Below are positions 1 to 8,730 of a stretch of DNA of 64,000 nucleotides, one piece after another. The stretch spans positions 1 through 64,000 of the forward strand of contig NZ_JACHWB010000009.1 in assembly GCF_014191055.1 (NCBI RefSeq). Reading direction: 5' to 3'. A program made the position numbers and the translations under genes. How positions within the stretch are numbered: position 1 is the first letter of the stretch; each line of letters starts with the position of its first letter. The notes under the pieces are model-generated. The model was given only the letters and a program-made list of their open reading frames with translations, was not told the DNA's origin and made no database searches. Source of the DNA: Microvirga lupini. GTDB taxonomy: Bacteria > Pseudomonadota > Alphaproteobacteria > Rhizobiales > Beijerinckiaceae.

Positions 1-2
1 AA

Positions 3-41
3 ATCCGTCTGATCAATCAGCTCTTCGGTCTTGCTGCCTGA
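3..41 (+). CDS. 3' end of an unidentified CDS entering from the left
   Basis: The first bases read open in frame 3 and end in a TGA, giving a tail that reads IRLINQLFGLAA. It could be the C-terminus of a gene whose body lies outside the window. Twelve codons are too few to assign a family, and the reading may be chance. Confidence 0.25.
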   Translation: MRLINQLFGLAA

Positions 42-431
42 GCGGCCCGTTAAATTGGGTCCGTTATGCCGTTTTCAAGTTACTGCAACGGTGCCCGCCT
101 CAGGGCCTGAGTGGCTCTTGGGTCAGACCCTTGAGGACACGGCATCCTGGAAGCAGGAGGTGTTCGCGCTGAGCAACCAGATGGCCACAGCCGATAAGCC
201 GCTGATCGCTGATCTCACAGCCTCTTCAACCATTCCTGTTCGGCGGGCATCCGTGAACGAAAAAGCCCCAGCCGAGAGGTAAGGGCTCTCCGCTAGGGCC
301 GGGCTCCATGCGTTGGGGGTGATGGAGAGTGTACGGGCTGATACGCAACGCGCCCGTTGCCCGCAGCATGAAGCAGCTAAGCTTAACAATTCGTGCAGGC
401 TCAATCAGCCTGCTTGTTCCGACAACAAGTC

Positions 432-704
432 TCAGGAGAGATGGTGAGCGAAGTGCTTGTTCATCTCGAACATGCTGACCTTGTCCTTACCGGCAAACAC
501 AGCCTGAAGCTTCGCGTCAGCCGGGATCTCTCGCTTGTTCTCAGGGTTCTGCAGGTTGTTGGCCTTGATGTATTCCCACACCTTGCTCACCACTTCCGTG
601 CGAGGCAGCGGGGATGAGCCGACAACGGCAGCGAGCTCAGGGGAGGGCTGCAGCGGCTTCGCCAGAGCTGGGTTCAGTTTCTTGGTTTTGCTGGCTTCTG
701 CCAT
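432..704 (-). CDS. SWIB/MDM2 domain protein
   Basis: A 90-residue protein. After a basic, Ala/Pro-rich N-terminal tail of about 25 residues it has a SWIB-type domain: the helix VVSKVWEYIKANNLQN, then the conserved KREI segment, then F-x-K-D-K-V-S-M-F-E-M. Small stand-alone SWIB proteins are common in Hyphomicrobiales and are thought to act in chromatin or DNA topology. Their targets are not established. The ATG has a GGAG sequence 7 bases upstream. No operon partner is evident. Confidence 0.85.
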   Translation of the reverse strand: MAEASKTKKLNPALAKPLQPSPELAAVVGSSPLPRTEVVSKVWEYIKANNLQNPENKREIPADAKLQAVFAGKDKVSMFEMNKHFAHHLS

Positions 705-805
705 TGTGAAACTCCGTTGTTAGGCTCCATAACCCGTTTACAGGGGCAAGGGGGCGCGACCATGACGAGCAAAAACCTAACGCTCCTTAACTGCAGGTTC
801 GCCAC

Positions 806-1066
806 TCAGAACCGCCGTTTGCCTTGCGGCTTTGCCATCATCTGGCGCATGGCCTCTTCAGCCCGCGCTCTCGCTTCGGCGTCATGGCTCAGATCCCGCA
901 CCTCTGCAGGCTCGTCCTGCTGTTGCAAGCCATTCTTGCGGGCCCGCCACTGCTTGGCCTGCGCCGCTGTTGCGGCCGCACTGGCAAGCCTCTCGAGCCG
1001 ATCGAGTTGGGGCGTGCTGGCCGGTGACCCGCTCTCCGATTGATCTTCCTCGTCCTTCTGACCCAT
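806..1066 (-). CDS. small charged hypothetical protein
   Basis: An 86-residue protein rich in Ala, Glu, Gln and Arg, with no hydrophobic segment. Its composition suggests mostly helical or coiled structure. It lies just upstream of the SWIB gene on the same strand, about 100 bases away, so the two may be co-transcribed. No family is recognised. Support comes from an open frame with natural-looking composition and a GAGG sequence 11 bases before the ATG. Confidence 0.5.
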   Translation of the reverse strand: MGQKDEEDQSESGSPASTPQLDRLERLASAAATAAQAKQWRARKNGLQQQDEPAEVRDLSHDAEARARAEEAMRQMMAKPQGKRRF

Positions 1067-1106
1067 CGTTATAAATCCTCTGCTCTTTGGGTTCGCGCAC
1101 TACCAT

Positions 1107-1670
1107 GCTGTTTGTGTTGAGGCCACGCGAAGGTTACATCGTACTCGTTGCCTCCGCCCCAGGTAACGTGGGCTTCAACCTTCAAGTCCAGACTCGGCAC
1201 CATCAACATGAAGTCGGAGGGAGGCACGACCGGAGTGTTGAAAGTCGATTAGGGGTCGTCGGCCGATACGTTGCCTATCGTATCGCTCAGAGCCGGAAAT
1301 CGGCGTTCAGCCCAAACCCGAGCCCTGATAGCCGTGCACGCCAGTAATAGAATCTAATTCAAGTATCCGGGTCTGGCGGAGGTTCCGTTAGCAGTCATCC
1401 ACCTTTCCATCCGGCACATCCCTGAATCGTGACGCTGGATTGCCGGTCGAAGCTCGGCACGATTACTACGCAGCATCGAATCAAGTGCGTAACTCAGAAT
1501 CACTCGGAACCTAGCTTTTACATGCGAATTGACTCGGCCATTTCAGCTAAATGATTCTGGCTAAAGAAGTTTCCCACCGCTGAATCGATCTATTGTGAAT
1601 GGATTCTTGACGCGCGACTCCACAGCCAACTCAGAATCGGGCATCTCTCGGAACGGTACGAGTGTAACGG
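1107..1670. other. intergenic stretch without a convincing gene
   Basis: Short frames in this stretch have implausible compositions. It lies upstream of the ribbon-helix-helix gene and repC and may hold replication or control sequences. I see no clear iterons or inverted repeats. Confidence 0.4.
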
Positions 1671-1892
1671 GTGAATGCCATGCCTGACGCTAAACGGACC
1701 GAGCGCGTTCAACGCTTCCGCAAGTCTCGCCGGGAACGGGGAGATCGGGAGATGAACGTCTGGGTTCCTGGGCTTCTTGGAGCTGCGATCGATGAAGCGG
1801 TCGCGAGTGGTCGCTTCAAGTCCCGTGAGGCAGTCATCACCCATGCCCTCGAGGCCATGTTTGCCCAAAAGGATCGAAATGTCGTGACGTAA
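1671..1892 (+). CDS. ribbon-helix-helix (CopG-like) small protein
   Basis: A 73-residue protein. A basic N-terminus is followed by a short strand (MNVWVP) and two helices (LGAAIDEAVASG, then SREAVITHALEAMF). This is the strand-helix-helix pattern of CopG/Arc-type DNA-binding proteins. It sits directly upstream of repC with a terminator between them, so a role in copy-number control or as an antitoxin is possible. No toxin partner is adjacent. The fold assignment is by pattern only. Confidence 0.6.
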   Translation: MNAMPDAKRTERVQRFRKSRRERGDREMNVWVPGLLGAAIDEAVASGRFKSREAVITHALEAMFAQKDRNVVT

Positions 1893-1904
1893 ACTAGGCA
1901 AAGC

Positions 1905-1940
1905 AAAAGGCCCACGAAGCTGGAAACTTCGAGGGCCTTT
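1905..1940 (+). terminator. hairpin terminator after the RHH gene
   Basis: The outer arms AAAGGCCC and GGGCCTTT enclose a second stem, CGAAG...CTTCG. This makes a long hairpin just after the stop codon of the ribbon-helix-helix gene. It separates that gene from repC, so repC probably has its own promoter. Confidence 0.65.
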
Positions 1941-2067
1941 GGAGACCCACCGAGGGGTGGGCATAGAGAATTGATTGGCGTCATTCTTATGCCATCCCGA
2001 CAAACTGGCTGTCAAGAGCATCGGTTTCGGTGAGCGTTCCCGCTTTGCCCTCACATAGGAGGGTACG

Positions 2068-3222
2068 ATGCAACTCGCATCGTCAGGAGGCCGACGGCTG
2101 AGACATGCCGCTCTGGTCGCGAGAGAACTTGCGCTCGAAACGGGGCGCACGGTGACACGAAAAGAACTATCTGCCGCGGCCCGAGACGCCGGGAAAGCCT
2201 TGGATCTTCCAACCACTCCCCGGGTGGTCCTGTCGGAGCTTGTCGCCTGCTGGGGCGAGCAGGACTGGGAGCGCCTCCTGGTCTGGCCATCCAACGACTA
2301 TCTCGTCGGCCGGACAGGGCTGACGGATCGCGCCATCAGGAAGTCCATCCGCAGGCTGATTGATCTGGGGCTCATCATCCCCAAGGACTCCCCAAACGGG
2401 AAGCGCTATGCCGTCAAGGATCTAGCAGGTGAGATCATCGATGCCTTCGGCTTTGATCTGACGCCGGTCTATGCCCGCCGGGGTGAATGGACGAAGCTGT
2501 TGATCGAGCAGAAGCAGTTGTGGCAGATCCAGAAACAAGCCTTCGATGAGGTCACCATCTGCCGCCGGGCCACTGAAGAAGCAATCAGTGCCCTTGCCGA
2601 GCATTATCCGGAGATCGATCGGGCCGCGCTGGAAGAGGATCTGAAAGCCCTCAAAGCCAGGACCCCAGCTCGGTCGAAAGCATCTGTTCCCGCAGGCCTT
2701 ATCGACGATTGGTCTCTGTTGAGAAGCCGTGCCGAACAAGCCTTTTTAGATGCGGGCAATGGAGGAACTAGATTCCGGCACACTAATAACAACAACGAAT
2801 CTCCTAGTGAGCCTTGTAACAAGGGCTTTCCGAAGAAAGCTGAGGCGGTTCGTTCAACCGAACAAACCTCGGAGCAGCTATCACCGGAATTGATCCTTGA
2901 GGCTTGCCCCACCCTCAGCGATTACGGCCAGCCCGTGCGGGACCTGGCGGACGTCGTTGCAGCCGGCCGCTACCTGCGCGCATCCCTCGGGGCCCATGAA
3001 AGCGCCTGGGCCGAGGCAGTGGAGGAGATCGGCACTGTCAGGGCGGCTATCGCGGTGATCTATGTCCTGCAGCTCTACGAGGACGACGCCGCCAAGAACG
3101 GCGGGGAGAGCCGGATCAAGAACCCGGGCGGCTACTTCCGCGCGCTCACCCGCATGGTCAAAGCCGGCAAGATCGACCTCGCCGTCGAGCTCCTCGCCAT
3201 GAGGAGGCGACGAATGTCATAG
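2068..3222 (+). CDS. repC: plasmid replication initiator RepC
   Basis: A 384-residue protein. The N-terminal half carries the RepC winged-helix region (LLVWPSNDYLVGRTGLTDRAIRKSIRRL and onward). The C-terminal domain near residues 270-384 has the NPGGYFRALTRM-A-G signature. RepC binds the origin and starts replication of repABC-class replicons. In that family the origin lies in an AT-rich part of the gene itself, and one is present here near codons 230-255. Neither repA nor repB is next to it, so this is a solo repC arrangement. A GGAGG sequence lies about 6 bases before the ATG. The solo arrangement suggests partition functions are supplied elsewhere, for example by the ParA gene at 49.5 kb. 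Confidence 0.92.
   Translation: MQLASSGGRRLRHAALVARELALETGRTVTRKELSAAARDAGKALDLPTTPRVVLSELVACWGEQDWERLLVWPSNDYLVGRTGLTDRAIRKSIRRLIDLGLIIPKDSPNGKRYAVKDLAGEIIDAFGFDLTPVYARRGEWTKLLIEQKQLWQIQKQAFDEVTICRRATEEAISALAEHYPEIDRAALEEDLKALKARTPARSKASVPAGLIDDWSLLRSRAEQAFLDAGNGGTRFRHTNNNNESPSEPCNKGFPKKAEAVRSTEQTSEQLSPELILEACPTLSDYGQPVRDLADVVAAGRYLRASLGAHESAWAEAVEEIGTVRAAIAVIYVLQLYEDDAAKNGGESRIKNPGGYFRALTRMVKAGKIDLAVELLAMRRRRMS
2760..2835. other. oriV: candidate replication origin inside repC
   Basis: This stretch (ACTAATAACAACAACGAATC and flanks) is clearly more AT-rich than the surrounding gene and encodes a low-complexity linker (TNNNNESPSEP). In characterised repABC plasmids the origin lies in such an internal repC segment. 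The assignment is by analogy only. Confidence 0.45.
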
Positions 3223-3376
3223 GGAGACGAACCGTGCGCGACGAGATAGCGACTGGCCAGCGAACCTGGGCTCGGGAGCGGCAGTAGCAGGGTACATCAC
3301 TGCTGTGAATCGTTCATGCTCAATGGATTCAGGACTTTGATTGGACCTCGCCCTTGGGCCTGCGCAACACTGGCGC

Positions 3377-3628
3377 ATGGCTCAAGACACGATCCAATAT
3401 CTGGTCCTGCACAGGTGCGATCCAAGCTGCAACATGGCTCGCTACTATGTCCTGTCGATCGAGCCGAGCTTGTTTGGGGATGCGACCCTGATCCGCGAGT
3501 GGGGCCGCATTGGTCGACCTGGGCAGCGCAGGGTCGAGCTCTACGAAAACCAGTCCTGCGCCGTGGAAGCGCTCGAGACATGGCTTCAGCGAAAGCGGCG
3601 ACGCGGCTATATGCTGCGAAGCAGGTAG
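3377..3628 (+). CDS. WGR domain protein
   Basis: An 83-residue single-domain protein. Its core reads YYVLSIEPSLFG then LIREWGRIG then GQRRVELY, which is the WGR motif with its following strand, and it ends in a helix and a basic tail. WGR domains occur in poly(ADP-ribose) polymerases, where they contact DNA ends, and as small stand-alone proteins on alphaproteobacterial plasmids. Their role there is unknown. The ATG at 3377 is preferred over the one at 3341 because the domain begins soon after it. A second WGR protein is at 50146-50400. Confidence 0.8.
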   Translation: MAQDTIQYLVLHRCDPSCNMARYYVLSIEPSLFGDATLIREWGRIGRPGQRRVELYENQSCAVEALETWLQRKRRRGYMLRSR

Positions 3629-4054
3629 GGAGGAGCATAGAGAAGTCTGGATTGCTCTCAGCGCAGGATCTTGAGCAACTCTTCGACGGCTTCAGCCTCC
3701 ATGAGACTGCCTCTCTCGTACTGGCGCAGCACATCCCTGATCTGGGCGCGCTTTGAGCGTGAGCTGCCGACGCACTCATCGGGGGCAGTTCAGGCTTGCG
3801 GAAGTAGGTTTGAGCTTTTTTGCAGCAGTCTCATGGTCAGCATTCGTGGTAGAGGACTCTGATGATCGATAGGAGCTCTTGAGGCCGGTTCGTCGCCTCC
3901 TATCCTTAGCAACCGGGTAGATTGAGGAAGACAGACTTTGGTCGAAAGCTTCGGAGCGGGAAAGCCGCACTTTGATCTTTGTTACGGTATGATCAGAGCT
4001 TCGACAGTGCTCGTGGCTGACAGGATCGGACGGGCGCTGAGAGGATGACACCAA
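3629..4054. other. intergenic stretch, possible short remnant
   Basis: No full gene is seen. On the minus strand near 3660-3800 an open run of about 40 codons reads like protein (RAQIRDVLRQYERGSLMEAE). It lacks a start codon and is closed at both ends, so it is at most a gene remnant. Confidence 0.3.
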
Positions 4055-4360
4055 ATGGACGAGAGCTTCTCGCCGACCATCTTCCTTTATGGCATGGCCC
4101 TCATACTCGCCGTGGGAAAGGCCTTCACGCTGACGATCTGGCGGAACCTTCCGAAGCCCAGACCAGGGCTGAGGCAAGAGATGTTGCAGGCCTGGAAGAA
4201 CCGTAGGCTTCAGAAGCAGGCCGCGACAAACGCAGGTCAGCCTCTTCGACGCGAGCCGGCGGCGGACGATCCATCGAGGACCGCTGAGGGGTCTAACAGG
4301 GAGCCACACGCCACAATGCCCGCTCCCATAGACCGGCGGCTTACTTCCGAGCCGCCATGA
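4055..4360 (+). CDS. small membrane-anchored hypothetical protein
   Basis: A 101-residue protein with one hydrophobic N-terminal segment (residues 7-29, IFLYGMALILAVGKAFTLTIW). A basic, then proline- and arginine-rich, soluble tail follows. It is probably an inner-membrane protein with a cytoplasmic tail. No family is recognised. Its last 20 bases overlap the 3' end of the convergent gene at 4341. Confidence 0.5.
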   Translation: MDESFSPTIFLYGMALILAVGKAFTLTIWRNLPKPRPGLRQEMLQAWKNRRLQKQAATNAGQPLRREPAADDPSRTAEGSNREPHATMPAPIDRRLTSEPP

Positions 4361-4616
4361 GGTCATGGGTAAGGACAGTGAGCTTGCCGATCAGCGATGC
4401 CATATCGCTTGGATCACATGACCACTGGGTGCCGATCGCCGCCCCATCGGAGGATACGGACACGACGGCAAGCGAGCGCAGCTTGCCCTCGCGGGCGAGC
4501 CGCAGATGCTCCTGCAGGAGGTCGATCATCGAAGCTGTGTTCTCGTCGACGGGCGGTGTGTTGACGGGACGGAGCTTGGCCACCGATCTACGTTCGCTCG
4601 CTTGCTTTTCGCTCAT
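4341..4616 (-). CDS. hypothetical protein
   Basis: A 91-residue protein starting MSEKQASERR. A longer reading adds six residues from 4634. It has a disordered, basic first 25 residues, then helix-strand-helix segments (MIDLLQEHLRLAREGKLRSLAVVSVSSDG, DMASLIGKLTVLTHDLM). The strand SLAVVSVSSDGA followed by a Trp resembles small phage- or plasmid-borne proteins of unknown function that I cannot name. It is convergent with the membrane protein gene to its left. Confidence 0.6.
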   Translation of the reverse strand: MSEKQASERRSVAKLRPVNTPPVDENTASMIDLLQEHLRLAREGKLRSLAVVSVSSDGAAIGTQWSCDPSDMASLIGKLTVLTHDLMAARK

Positions 4617-4724
4617 GGTGCACCCCTCAATCATTCCCAGGCTCTTGCAGACCTCTCATCGAGAATGCGCACTAGACATAAACCAAGTGTCAACACTAGG
4701 TCGACATAGTAGAAACATTGATCC

Positions 4725-4760
4725 TGTCGTATTTCGACAACAGTGCTAAGTAAGCTTAGC
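4725..4760. promoter_or_regulatory. two inverted repeats before the 4803 gene
   Basis: TGTCG-TATTT-CGACA lies at 4725-4739 and GCTAAG-TAAG-CTTAGC at 4745-4760. Both are perfect inverted repeats and both lie within 80 bases of the downstream start. They are candidate operators for the gene at 4803 or for the divergent gene starting at 4616. A close variant of the first repeat lies at 62696. Confidence 0.4.
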
Positions 4761-4802
4761 CAATACGATAGGAAACTCCGCTCATGAGGAGCCTCTACAG
4801 TC

Positions 4803-5477
4803 GTGGGTAAGCAGTCAGCAACTGCGCGGATGAAGACACAGGTGGGTGACGGCTTACGTGAGGAATGCGCAAACAACACTTGGCTCAACATTGTGAGGGA
4901 TAAGGATTCGCGTGAACCCGGCCTCCAGGTCGACCGTATGTCAGAGGCTGAAGTGGCCCTGCACCTGGCCGACTTCATCCTGTCGCTTCCTCATTCGGGA
5001 GCGATGGCAAGTGTCGCGATCGATGGAGCCAGCATCAAGGTCGGCGACGCGATCGTCTTCGACGTCGGCCGCTTCATGGCTGGGATGGGATGGGAGCAGA
5101 TCAAGGAACCGCAATTCGGCCGGAACGCGCGGGCTGGCGCCTACCGGCGCAACGGCAAGATCGTGCGGGTGCATTCGCGGCCAGGTGAGGGCGACGTAGT
5201 CACCACAATCGATGGCCGCCGCATCGTCGCTCGATGCAAGAGAGGTACGCTGGTCCGAAAGCCGGGAAGTCCGGAGTACGCATTGCTCACCGACGCTCTC
5301 GGAGAGGCGCTGTTGTTCGACGTCTCTGCCGATGACATCGTGGTCGCAGCGGTTCCGGACACGCCTGTCTTCCGCAAGCTCGCGGAAAGCTGGCAAAGCC
5401 GTCCGCTCGTCAGGCGGGCCGGCATCCGGATCGCCCTCGTGGCCCGCGACGGCGCAGTCTCTGGGCTGGACTTATGA
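4803..5477 (+). CDS. hypothetical protein
   Basis: A 224-residue protein with a GTG start. The N-terminal 60 residues are polar. The rest alternates strands and short helices (VAIDGASIKVGDAIVFDVGRFMAG, KIVRVHSRPGEGDVVTTIDGRRIVARCKRG). The repeated G-D-x-V/I patterns suggest a beta-rich fold. No signal peptide or membrane segment is seen and I do not recognise a family. It is preceded by two palindromes that may regulate it. Confidence 0.6.
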   Translation: MGKQSATARMKTQVGDGLREECANNTWLNIVRDKDSREPGLQVDRMSEAEVALHLADFILSLPHSGAMASVAIDGASIKVGDAIVFDVGRFMAGMGWEQIKEPQFGRNARAGAYRRNGKIVRVHSRPGEGDVVTTIDGRRIVARCKRGTLVRKPGSPEYALLTDALGEALLFDVSADDIVVAAVPDTPVFRKLAESWQSRPLVRRAGIRIALVARDGAVSGLDL

Positions 5478-5575
5478 CAGTGGCGCTAACCTGTTGATCT
5501 CGCAGCTGGTGATTGCAGCCCTGTCAATATGGGCAAGCAGCATCGAGCCCGCGATTGGACCAGCGGAATCGTGTA

Positions 5576-6370
5576 TCAGCGGGAGCCTGCCCCGCTGGTT
5601 ACAATCAACTCAAGCTTGGGCAAATCTGCATGGTGCATCAGCAGTACGCTGTTCTTGTGTGCGAGCTGATGGGCTGACTTGGTGAAGACCGAGTTTGTGA
5701 CCACCACGGCATGATGAGCGTCCTGGAAGGCGGCGGCAGCGTAAGCTTCTTGGACCGCCTTGTTGCCGACGGTGCCATTGTAGAACTTGCACTGGATGAC
5801 AACCCGGCTGCCGTCCTTCTCGGCAATGATGTCGGCGCCCTGATCACCTGATCCAGGAGTGAGCGCTGCATGCCATCCGGCTTCCTGCAGGATCTCCCGG
5901 CAGTAGACTTCGAACTCCCTGCCGGTCATGAGATCCTCGACCTCGGTGTCTGACGGTGCGGTCGGCTGGTGCCGGTCAACGATGCGGTCGATCCGGCTCC
6001 TGAGGCGACCGAGGTGCCGCTTGGGGTCATTGGCTAGAAGGTGATCGATCTTCCTGCGCTGAAATTCCGGCAGCAGCGTCTTCCTGATGAAGGTGTTCAG
6101 GTGCTTGTCCCAGGCCTACTCGGACACGTTCCCATACTCATCCGGTGAGAGCATATGGGCCCGCCTGGTCGCCAACGTTCTTACATGCTTCAGGGCAGCG
6201 CGGTCCGTCAGGTCCAGAATGACAAGATGGGAATGGATCTTCGTCAGCCGCAAGAAGAGCAGAAGTCCCAATGCTGACCAAGCCGCCACCGGCTGGAGAT
6301 ACAGTCCTATGACGAAGGCCGCGACCAACGCGAGGCTGAATAGCTTGTGTCTCCAGAGGTAGCGAAACAT
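5576..6370 (-). pseudogene. membrane-anchored Mrr-like restriction endonuclease, broken by an in-frame TAG
   Basis: One open frame of 264 codons is split only by a TAG at 6116-6118. The first 84 residues hold two hydrophobic segments (FSLALVAAFVIGLYL and AWSALGLLLFL). After the stop the same frame continues as AWDKHLNTFIRK. It then reaches a Mrr-type nuclease domain with the catalytic pattern E-x-Y...GDQGAD...VVIQCK, residues characteristic of Mrr/type IV endonucleases. The likely ancestral codon was CAG or TGG. The downstream part has its own ATG at 5929 and could still be made as a 117-residue nuclease domain without the anchor. It may be a decayed defence gene, or a sequencing error. Confidence 0.75.
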
Positions 6371-6480
6371 TCCCTTTTCCGCGCCTGTGGCGGTTGTCGA
6401 CGTGACTGTCCGTCCTTTTGGTAGCCGAGCGGGGTTACCAGCGGCTTCCCAGAGAACTGGGATACTGAGAACCCACAGGA

Positions 6481-6762
6481 TTATTTCCGCTGCTTCTGCT
6501 GGGTGATCCGGACTCGGTCGAGGAGGTGACGGGCGAACTCCCGCAACTCATCGGCAGTGCTGATCTCGCCTCGCTTGATCAGGAACGGCCCCATGTGGAG
6601 CAAGATCATCGAATCCTCAGCTGGCTGCTTCTCGCCGGCGGCTGGCACAACCTTTGCCGACTTGCCTCCTATGAGGGCAGCGCGGTCCAGGATCTCTGTG
6701 AGACGGGGGCGCCGCTTCTCCTTCCAGTGAAAGCCACGAGGGTGCTCTTTGATACGCTGCTC
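6481..6762 (-). pseudogene. possible gene remnant
   Basis: A minus-strand frame stays open for 93 codons and reads like protein, ending in ISTADELREFARHLLDRVRI. It has no ATG near its 5' end, and the first is about 42 codons before the stop. The plus-strand frame across it looks like a shadow. It may be the C-terminal part of a decayed gene, or a short protein started from an internal GTG or ATG. Confidence 0.3.
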
Positions 6763-6893
6763 TCACCAAAGAAATCAGATGGTGCGGCCCCCATGGTGGG
6801 AATGCTCCATTACGTCAGGCACAACGAAAAGGTCGCCCCACAATTGGCGCGGCTCGTGATAAACGCGGAGCAATCCGCGATATGGGCAGGGTC

Positions 6894-7100
6894 TTAGACC
6901 TGCAGATTGGTCGCAGATTCCTTGCCGGTGCGCCGATCTGATTCAACCTCGTACGAGATTTTCTGCCCGTCTTTCAGGCTGCGCAGGCCTGCCCGCTCAA
7001 CCGCGCTGATGTGCACGAAAACATCCTTGCCGCCATTGTCAGGCTGAATGAAGCCATAACCCTTGGTCTCGTTAAACCATTTAACAGTGCCAGTCGCCAT
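6894..7100 (-). CDS. cold-shock domain protein
   Basis: A 68-residue protein that is entirely one cold-shock domain. The RNP1 motif KGYGFIQ and the RNP2-like motif VFVHIS are both present, after the usual start [10 protein letters not shown]. Such proteins bind single-stranded nucleic acid and act as RNA chaperones. The upstream region of about 430 bases (7101-7533) has no gene and may hold a long structured leader, as is common for this family, but I cannot identify one. Confidence 0.95.
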   Translation of the reverse strand: MATGTVKWFNETKGYGFIQPDNGGKDVFVHISAVERAGLRSLKDGQKISYEVESDRRTGKESATNLQV

Positions 7101-7533
7101 CTCGTCTCAAGTCCCTCGTTGTTTTCTCTGGCGGAGCATTATGTTCCACCGCTGGCTGACGTTGCCGTCAGAAGGAACCTAGTTGGGCAAGACAACCGTG
7201 GCAATAAAGAGGCGAGTAACTAACGTTAGGCTCCGCATGCAACGGAGGGAACGGCTGATCCATTACAGGCGCCTGAGCTGATCGTAGCTGCGGTTGCCTT
7301 GATCGGCCGGATTGTGGCTGCACCCATTCTCCAGAGGATGTAGTCTCCTGTCGCGATTTTGGCGCAGCAGTAGAATGCCTCAAGGAACCGCCTCCACTGC
7401 GCGATAGCTCACATCGACTGGCGGGAGCGGATACACATGTGAACATGGTTCCGCCGCTTAACCATTCCGCAATCCGTGCGAGCCAGCCTGCAGACCGATG
7501 AGTTTGCCGATTCGAATTCTGGACGGGACAGCC

Positions 7534-7893
7534 ATGACGGAAACCACATTCGAGAATGCAGTCGACGAGATGGTCGGCCGGCTTCACTCCATCCTGCTGA
7601 CAATCCAGCAGGGAGGCGGGGAGGAGACTTTGTGCAGCCTGCAGCAACAACTGATCGACCTGATGGGACTCGTTGAGCGCAATCCAGGCATTGAGGCCGC
7701 GACCGGGGATCTCTATGCCGCCGCGGAGGCTCTGGTGGCGGACCGAGCCACGCGTTCACAGCCGATCGCACGAAAGCTGCGTTTGCTGGCTCATGCGCAT
7801 CAGCGCTTCCGTGAGCACCTGTCCGCCGCCCAGCCGCTCAAACCAGGTCGGCGAAGCATCTGGCTGCACGGGAATCTCCGGTTCGCCGCCTGA
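7534..7893 (+). CDS. hypothetical protein
   Basis: A 119-residue protein starting MTETTFENAV. An alternative ATG at 7498 adds 12 residues. It is mainly helical (VDEMVGRLHSILLTIQQ, LCSLQQQLIDLMGLVERN, AAAEALVADR) with a basic end. No cysteines, membrane segments or catalytic motif are seen. It stands alone and points toward the convergent minus-strand operon that ends at 7937. Family unknown. Confidence 0.6.
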   Translation: MTETTFENAVDEMVGRLHSILLTIQQGGGEETLCSLQQQLIDLMGLVERNPGIEAATGDLYAAAEALVADRATRSQPIARKLRLLAHAHQRFREHLSAAQPLKPGRRSIWLHGNLRFAA

Positions 7894-7936
7894 TGGAGCG
7901 AGAAGCGGGATCTCGCGCCAGTTCCTCCCGCCTTGA

Positions 7937-8674
7937 TCACCGCATCTCGTGGTTTCGGGGAGCTTCCTGCCCACGATACGGAACCAGGTTCTGGATCGAT
8001 CCGGAGCAGCCTTGCAGGCAAACCGGCAATGCCTCGGTGATCTCCAGAGCCATGGGGTCACAGCCCATCGCAACAGCAATCCGGCGCCAGAGCGAATAGC
8101 CGCTCCTGACCAGAGCCAGGATCTCGGCGGCCTGATAGGCGTCCCACGCCGCAACAACCGCGCGGGCTCGGGCCAGTGCAGCGGGAACAAGGAGTTGGCC
8201 GAGTGCTGCCGTCCCCGGCAGAGGCGGCTCGCTGGAACGGCACAGGGCCATGCGCAGCTGATCGATGTCGGCGGCACTGTAACGGCGACTGCGCCTCGGC
8301 TCATCTTCCTTCCCCAGCGACAGGCCAAGAGCCGCATCCTGCGGCTGTACCGCAAGAGCTCGGGGTTTGATCGGGCGGAGCGCTTCGTACTCGAACTCTG
8401 CTTCCTTCAGAATGGTGGTGATCGCGCGCTGCGGGTCGCGCAGAGGCTGCCAGTGGCCGGAGAGCGTCACAAGGATCCGGTCGCCCTCTTCTGAGACGCT
8501 CGGCCAGACGAGTTCCATTCCTGCCGGCGAGCGGCGCCAGCCGATCTCCGGTGCACCGAACGGCGAAAGCTCGGCCAGCGCGTCACACCAGATCGCCGAG
8601 GTGGTGCGCAGATGCAGGCCGAGGTTGGACCAGAGGTGTTCGCGGCGGGCAGGGAAGGGCAGGAGAGTTGTCAT
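7937..8674 (-). CDS. hypothetical protein, last gene of the FtsH-like operon
   Basis: A 245-residue protein. Residues 1-90 alternate strands and turns (GMELVWPSVSEEGDRILVTLSGHW). The middle is basic. Residues 150-220 are helical (ALARARAVVAAWDAYQAAEILALVRSG) and include a WRRIAVAMGCDP segment that could be a helix-turn-helix. No family is recognised. It begins 56 bases after the AAA+ protease gene on the same strand, so it is probably co-transcribed. It may be an adaptor or regulator for that protein (inference from position only). Confidence 0.65.
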   Translation of the reverse strand: MTTLLPFPARREHLWSNLGLHLRTTSAIWCDALAELSPFGAPEIGWRRSPAGMELVWPSVSEEGDRILVTLSGHWQPLRDPQRAITTILKEAEFEYEALRPIKPRALAVQPQDAALGLSLGKEDEPRRSRRYSAADIDQLRMALCRSSEPPLPGTAALGQLLVPAALARARAVVAAWDAYQAAEILALVRSGYSLWRRIAVAMGCDPMALEITEALPVCLQGCSGSIQNLVPYRGQEAPRNHEMR

Positions 8675-8730
8675 CGGGAGTTCCTTGACAGGGTTGAAAT
8701 TGGAAGGAGATGCGGCAGCGAGAGTGGGCC

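Noticed and set aside
1590..2294. A 234-codon minus-strand frame over the ribbon-helix-helix gene and the start of repC
   Set aside because: It is antisense to clear repC sequence, rich in Ser and Arg, and shows no domain.
6526..6897. Plus-strand frame of 123 codons
   Set aside because: Its first half is antisense to a more protein-like minus-strand frame, and it has no recognisable motif.
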